Shown here: in pieces, positions 57,103-64,000 of the stretch
How positions within the stretch are numbered: the stretch's first letter is position 1
Layout: each line of letters opens with the position of its first letter
Assembly: GCF_002101595.1 (NCBI RefSeq)
Contig: NZ_LQOM01000016.1
Location: forward strand, 186,001 to 250,000
Origin: Mycobacterium celatum
GTDB lineage: Bacteria > Actinomycetota > Actinomycetes > Mycobacteriales > Mycobacteriaceae
DNA: 64,000 bases
Direction: 5' to 3'
Program-made: the position numbers and the translations under genes
Notes under the pieces: model-generated
What the model saw: the letters and a program-made list of their open reading frames with translations, nothing else
The model's database searches: none
Told to the model about the DNA's origin: nothing

Positions 57103-58046
57103 ACTCGATCGGACGTCGGCCGACCGAGTCCAAAGAGCTTGTCCGGGCATCGGATCGGATCTCGTTCCTGTATTTGGAGCGGTGTGTCGTGAATCGAGAT
57201 AGCAACGCCATCACCGCCACCGATGAACGAGGGACGGTCCACGTGCCAGCAGCGTCTGTGGGCGTATTGCTGCTTGGACCTGGTACGACGATCACGCATC
57301 AAGCCATCTTGCTCATGTCGGATAGCGGTTCGACAGTGGTGTGGATCGGGGAGCGCGGCGTGCGTTACTATGCCCATGGTCAATCGCTCGCGCGGTCATC
57401 GCGATTGTTGGAAGCGCAGGCCGCAGCGGTGTCGAACACACGCTCCCGCCTACAGGTTGCGCGGTCGATGTACCAGATGCGCTTTCCAGACGAAGACGTT
57501 TCCCACCTCACCATGCAGCAACTCCGCGGCCGTGAAGGCGCGCGCATCCGCCGCATCTACCGGGAACATTCGCGACGAACCGGCGTGGAATGGGCACGTC
57601 GGACATACGACGTTGAAGACTGGGAAGGCGGTGATGCCGTTAATCAAGCGTTGTCAGCGGCCAATGCCGCGCTCTACGGGATCGTCCACTCGGTCATCGT
57701 TGCGCTCGGCTGCTCACCGGCGCTCGGATTCATCCATGTCGGCCATTACCGCTCGTTCGTCTATGACATCGCCGATCTATACAAGGCCGAGCTGAGCATT
57801 CCCGTGGCGTTCGACGTCGCTGTCGAAGTCGACGTCGACATCGGCGCGGACACCCGCCGACGTATGCGAGATCGGTTGTACGACCTCAAACTTCTCGCGC
57901 GGTGCGCCGCCGACATTCAGGCGCTGCTACTGGGTGATTCGGATGCCGACCTCGGGGATTACCTGGACTTCGACGTTCTTTCACTGTCGGATGAGCACCA
58001 GGCCGTTCCCGCGGGGACGTCCTACGGATACGGAGAAGACTTCTGA
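57099..58046 (+). CDS. cas1: CRISPR spacer-acquisition integrase Cas1e
   Basis: Integrates new spacers with Cas2. The 315-residue protein has the catalytic residues E146 (RGREGAR), H213 (GFIHVG), and D223/D226 (FVYDIADLYK). ATG at 57099 overlaps the cas6e stop; earlier in-frame codons are inside cas6e. Its TGA stop overlaps the proposed CTG start of cas2. Confidence 0.95.
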   Translation: MNSIGRRPTESKELVRASDRISFLYLERCVVNRDSNAITATDERGTVHVPAASVGVLLLGPGTTITHQAILLMSDSGSTVVWIGERGVRYYAHGQSLARSSRLLEAQAAAVSNTRSRLQVARSMYQMRFPDEDVSHLTMQQLRGREGARIRRIYREHSRRTGVEWARRTYDVEDWEGGDAVNQALSAANAALYGIVHSVIVALGCSPALGFIHVGHYRSFVYDIADLYKAELSIPVAFDVAVEVDVDIGADTRRRMRDRLYDLKLLARCAADIQALLLGDSDADLGDYLDFDVLSLSDEHQAVPAGTSYGYGEDF

Positions 58047-58456
58047 CCGTCATCGTGCTCACCGCCGTTCCACCGGGCTTGCGTGGCCACCTAACTCGCT
58101 GGCTACTGGAGATCAGCCCTGGCGTCTTCGTAGGTCATATTTCCGCTCGTGTCAGAGAACTGATGTGGCAGCGCGTGATCGAGTACGTCAGCGACGGCCG
58201 CGCACTGATGGTGTACACGGCGCGCAACGAACAGCGGCTGGCGTTCGAGGTGCACGGCCATGATTGGGAACCTATCGACCACGACGGCATCTGCTTGATG
58301 CGACGGCAGACCGTCCCGGACTACGTCCCAGCTGAGCGACGTGGGCGAGCCGAGGTGAAGCGACCGTCGGAACCCGCAAGACAGGGCCCTGGTTTCGGTT
58401 CTGAGACAGTCTGGAAGCGGCGGCAGGCTCGGAGGAAGTTCAAGCCCAATCACTGA
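58043..58456 (+). CDS. cas2: CRISPR-associated Cas2e with C-terminal extension, CTG start proposed
   Basis: Structural partner of Cas1 in spacer acquisition. The core is TVIVLTAVPPGLRGHLTRWL, with GVFVGHISARVRELMW, fitting Cas2e. The first beta-strand starts at VIVLT, so a start at CTG 58043 (overlapping the cas1 TGA as CTGA) is better than GTG 58055, which would cut that strand. Length 137 residues against about 94 in E. coli. The tail from residue 95 is basic and rich in Arg, Pro and Lys (AERRGRAEVKRPSEPAR and WKRRQARRKFKPNH). No function for the tail is known. Confidence 0.88.
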   Translation: MTVIVLTAVPPGLRGHLTRWLLEISPGVFVGHISARVRELMWQRVIEYVSDGRALMVYTARNEQRLAFEVHGHDWEPIDHDGICLMRRQTVPDYVPAERRGRAEVKRPSEPARQGPGFGSETVWKRRQARRKFKPNH

Positions 58457-58539
58457 AGAGATTTGTAATGGTTGGCGGCCGTCCCATCGAAGCGATCGAG
58501 GTTTTGGGTTAAACTCTGCAACTGGCCTCGTCAAGTAGT
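58457..58539 (+). promoter_or_regulatory. CRISPR leader
   Basis: The 83 bp between the cas2 stop and the first repeat is AT-richer than the region (GTTTTGGGTTAAACTCTGC). It sits at the cas-proximal, intact end of the array, where leaders and new spacers belong. It should contain the array promoter; no clear -10/-35 boxes can be named. Confidence 0.65.
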
Positions 58540-60950
58540 GTGCTCCCCGCGAATGCGGGGATGATCCTACGTCACCGATGGTCTCCTTGGCGCCACACAA
58601 GTGCTCCCCGCGAATGCGGGGATGATCCTCGATCTCGGACCTTATGGGTTCCCGGAGTTCTGTGCTCCCCGCGAATGCGGGGATGATCCCGCTATCCGAT
58701 CAACGACGCCGAACATGTGCGTGTGCTCCCCGCGAATGCGGGGATGATCCCCGTCTACCCCGGCGCTCCTGCGCCGCCGCAACGTGCTCCCCGCGAATGC
58801 GGGGATGATCCCAGCGCAAAGAAATTCGTGAACAGGTTATTGAAGTGCTCCCCGCGAATGCGGGGATGATCCCATCTGGACCATCTGCAACGGGTTGAAC
58901 GCGCCGTGCTCCCCGCGAATGCGGGGATGATCCCTGGCGCTTCTGGTAGGCACCGGTGAACGGGTTGTGCTCCCCGCGAATGCGGGGATGATCCCTGCTG
59001 GAAGGGGTACAGGTCTCCCCCGCCGGGGTGCTCCCCGCGAATGCGGGGATGATCCCTGGCCTCTGCTGCGGCCCAGTTCTCCGGGGTGGTGCTCCCCGCG
59101 AATGCGGGGATGATCCGTCATTGAGATGGGCAAGATCATCGAGCAGGTCGTGCTCCCCGCGAATGCGGGGATGATCCTCCCCGCTCGTAGGCTAGACGGA
59201 TCTCTACTTCGTGCTCCCCGCGAATGCGGGGATGATCCCGGTTGTGCCCCGTATCCGGCTAGTCGGACGAGGTGCTCCCCGCGAATGCGGGGATGATCCC
59301 TGGGCGTTCTGGCGCGTGTTGTTGAGCGCGGTGTGCTCCCCGCGAATGCGGGGATGATCCGCCCATAGACGAACAGGATGCCGTCGGTCGAGTGTGCTCC
59401 CCGCGAATGCGGGGATGATCCGAAGTAGCCGGCCGGGCTGTATTGCACTCCGTTGTGCTCCCCGCGAATGCGGGGATGATCCCTCTATGCGAACCAGGCG
59501 CTACAGCCACTCGGCGTGCTCCCCGCGAATGCGGGGATGATCCGCGCTGCCCGAAGGCGCGCATCTCCGCAGATACCGTGCTCCCCGCGAATGCGGGGAT
59601 GATCCCCCGGCGCCTGGTCGGACGTAAGACGCTGGGCCGTGCTCCCCGCGAATGCGGGGATGATCCGTGAGCGCAGTTCGTCGCCGAGCTGGTCAACGGG
59701 TGCTCCCCGCGAATGCGGGGATGATCCGGACGCGGCGACTCGCGACAACTACGACCGTGAGTGCTCCCCGCGAATGCGGGGATGATCCCGAGACCGTCTG
59801 GCCGCGACTGTTGCGCACTTTGTGCTCCCCGCGAATGCGGGGATGATCCCACGACCGACCCGGACCTGATCATGCCGGCCAAGGTGCTCCCCGCGAATGC
59901 GGGGATGATCCGCGATGCGGTACTGGCGGGCATACGCCTTGTGCTGTGCTCCCCGCGAATGCGGGGATGATCCCTGCGGGTTTGCGACACTTCCACGGCA
60001 AGAGTAGTGCTCCCCGCGAATGCGGGGATGATCCCCCCGGGGGCACCGTGAACAACACCCACCTGCTGTGCTCCCCGCGAATGCGGGGATGATCCCCGAT
60101 CGACTCATCGACGCGGCAGGGACGGTCTGTGCTCCCCGCGAATGCGGGGATGATCCCAGCTGCGTCTTGCGTTGGCAGTTGCGGCAGTTGTGCTCCCCGC
60201 GAATGCGGGGATGATCCGTAATGGGGCTGGTCCCTGCCACTGAGGTTATGGTGCTCCCCGCGAATGCGGGGATGATCCGAAGTGCAGGCCACCGCCGCAC
60301 TCTTGACGCGAATGTGCTCCCCGCGAATGCGGGGATGATCCTCGCACCGACCTGTGTCGCATCACTGACGGTTTGTGCTCCCCGCGAATGCGGGGATGAT
60401 CCGCGCGGCGGCAGAACGCGATTCGGGGCGTGAAGGTGCTCCCCGCGAATGCGGGGATGATCCCGATGTCGTCAGGATCAACCGACTTGCGGATGGGTGC
60501 TCCCCGCGAATGCGGGGATGATCCTTGATCGGTACGGCCAAGCCTTGCCAGAGGGTGGTGCTCCCCGCGAATGCGGGGATGATCCCGCATGATCGCCGCC
60601 ATGCTTGATGAGGGGCATGTGCTCCCCGCGAATGCGGGGATGATCCCGAGGTTTTGGGCCAGATCGACATCACCCCGGAGTGCTCCCCGCGAATGCGGGG
60701 ATGATCCGCGAAGTCGGCATACCTGGCAGTGGAGGAAAACGTGCTCCCCGCGAATGCGGGGATGATCCCTTCTACGGATGGTCGGAGGAGGTTGGGCAAA
60801 CGTGCTCCCCGCGAATGCGGGGATGATCCCCGACCAAGACATCGTTGGCGAAGGCGGCTTACGTGCTCCCCGCGCAGGCGGGGATGATCCTCCGGACTCG
60901 ACGATGGTCAGCAGCACACCGTTGTGTTCCCCGCGAAGCGGGGATGACCC
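58540..60950 (+). CRISPR. Type I-E CRISPR array, 40 repeats, 39 spacers
   Basis: I located 40 repeats, the first at 58540 and the last at 60924. The 28 nt unit opens GTGCTCCCCGCG and closes GGGGATGATCC. Its stem is TCCCCGC / GCGGGGA with a GAAT loop, the Cas6e target. Spacing is 61 bp for most units, giving 33 nt spacers. Three spacers are 34 nt (before repeats at 59578, 59884 and 59946), and one is 35 nt (before 60314). The last two repeats (60863 and 60924) are degenerate, with changed loops but intact stems, marking the old trailer end. Spacer targets cannot be read by eye; mycobacteriophages are likely. Confidence 0.98.
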
Positions 60951-63219
<2,269 letters not shown>

Positions 63220-63357
63220 CCGTCGGTCTCGATGGTGGCCGAATTCCCGTCATGAGGCCCGTCGGCGTCTGGTTAGACTTTCGGGGTTCACCGGCTCTGC
63301 GGTGCCGGCGCCGCCCGCCAAGCGGTGTTCGCCGCCTATTTCAGCGGGAGGAGTGCA

Positions 63358-64000
63358 GTGACGGATTCGTCGGGCGCGGGGCGCAACTACGGCGGTCCCA
63401 ACCCGATCGGGGGACCCGCCCCGGCCCCTCCCACGGGCTGGGTGCCGCCCCCGCCGCCGCAGGCGCCGGGGCAGTGGCAGGCCCCACCGGCCCAGCAACC
63501 GCCGTCACCGCCACCGCCCGGCTGGGGACCTGTTGGCACACCGGAGTGGGGTCCTCAGTTTGCTGTGCAACCGCGCGCCGGGCGTCGTCACCGCAAGGCG
63601 CTGCTGGTGACGGTTGGTGCCGGCGTGGCGGTGATCGTGGTGATCGTCATCGTCGGGGCCTTCACGTTGTTCGGCGGGGGTGGCGGCAGCGGCGCGGGCA
63701 GTCCGAGCGCCGCGGTCAAGGGCTACCTGGAAGCACTGGCGCGCGGCGACGCGGAGGCGGCGCTGGCCGACGGCGCCGACCAGCCCGCGTCCAAAGAGCT
63801 CTTGAACGACGACATCCTCAAGAAGCAAATCGAGAAGATGCCGATCTCCAATATCCGGATCCTCGGCGACAATGCGAGCGACGCGTCCGGCGTGGGTCAG
63901 GTCCACGTGACGGTGAGTTTCGGCGACCAGAGTTCCGATAGCACGCTGGCGGTCAAAAAGGCCGACGGCCGTTGGAAACTCGACGCCAGCGCGGTACGGC
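63358..64000 (+). CDS. Proline-rich, membrane-anchored protein, 3'-truncated by window end
   Basis: The GTG at 63358 has a strong GGGAGGAG ribosome site (63346-63353), and the frame stays open to the last base. The first 80 residues are Pro/Gly/Gln-rich (PPPPPQAPGQWQAPP and similar). A single transmembrane helix follows, LLVTVGAGVAVIVVIVIVGAF, after a basic stop RRHRK. Then comes a Gly/Ser linker and an extracytoplasmic domain (SAAVKGYLEALARGDAEAAL, then VTVSFGDQ and VKKADGRWKLDAS). This layout matches the DUF4878/NTF2-like anchored proteins frequent in mycobacteria. Function unknown. Confidence 0.8.
   Translation, partial: MTDSSGAGRNYGGPNPIGGPAPAPPTGWVPPPPPQAPGQWQAPPAQQPPSPPPPGWGPVGTPEWGPQFAVQPRAGRRHRKALLVTVGAGVAVIVVIVIVGAFTLFGGGGGSGAGSPSAAVKGYLEALARGDAEAALADGADQPASKELLNDDILKKQIEKMPISNIRILGDNASDASGVGQVHVTVSFGDQSSDSTLAVKKADGRWKLDASAVR

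Noticed and set aside
58837..60300. Long minus-strand frames across the array, reading SSPHSRGA, HPRIRGEH and IIPAFAGST repeats
   Set aside because: They are the three-frame translation of the CRISPR repeats, a known annotation artefact, not proteins.

Overview
The window is GC-rich and almost fully coding. It looks like the chromosome of a pigmented, probably slow-growing Mycobacterium. Many genes are recognisable equivalents of the Mycobacterium tuberculosis block Rv3051c to Rv3014c, in the same order: nrdE, a TetR gene, a monooxygenase, nrdF2, adhC, fecB, ctaD, serB2, an ABC ATPase, a NUDIX gene, echA17, the Rv3038c to Rv3034c equivalents, the methylglucose lipopolysaccharide genes Rv3032 to Rv3030, fixA/fixB, iscS, mnmA, an Rv3015c-like methionine synthase and ligA. 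These names come from recalled protein sequences, not from a search. The species cannot be fixed from the sequence.

Layout. (1) 1-8631: 3' part of an intein-containing ribonucleotide reductase large subunit, a TetR gene, an extra divergent MFS efflux/TetR pair, a Baeyer-Villiger-type monooxygenase and nrdF. (2) 8635-22194: core metabolism and envelope genes, including cytochrome c oxidase subunit I and phosphoserine phosphatase. (3) 22279-37998: an inserted pigment and light-damage island: photolyase, MmpL/RND transporter, TspO, type 2 IPP isomerase, glycosyltransferase, MarR regulator, DUF2784 membrane protein, Rieske oxygenase, CrtU, CrtYd, CrtYc, CrtB, CrtI, CrtE, and a frameshifted SRPBCC-SDR gene. 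(4) 38036-43664: methylglucose lipopolysaccharide genes and the electron transfer flavoprotein. (5) 43724-49273: a metal-dependent hydrolase/TetR pair, iscS-mnmA, a lipoprotein and a methionine-synthase-like gene. (6) 49433-60950: a complete type I-E CRISPR-Cas system (cas3, cse1, cse2, cas7e, cas5e, cas6e, cas1e, cas2e) with a 40-repeat array, placed between two genes that are neighbours in M. tuberculosis. (7) 61132-64000: ligA and the start of a proline-rich membrane protein.

How the genes work together. The pigment genes give a full route from IPP/DMAPP (Idi2) through GGPP (CrtE), phytoene (CrtB), lycopene (CrtI) and beta-carotene (CrtYc/CrtYd) to an aromatic carotenoid of the isorenieratene type (CrtU). 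A Rieske oxygenase with a complete iron site and a UDP-glycosyltransferase could then hydroxylate and glycosylate it; this last part is inference. The short motif AGTTTCTTAA lies upstream of both mmpL and crtE, which suggests one regulator, possibly the local MarR protein, controls both ends. The cas genes overlap by 4 bp at nearly every junction, so they form one operon running towards the array.

There is no gene-free stretch over 300 bases apart from the CRISPR array. I saw no tRNA, rRNA, insertion sequence or replication origin.
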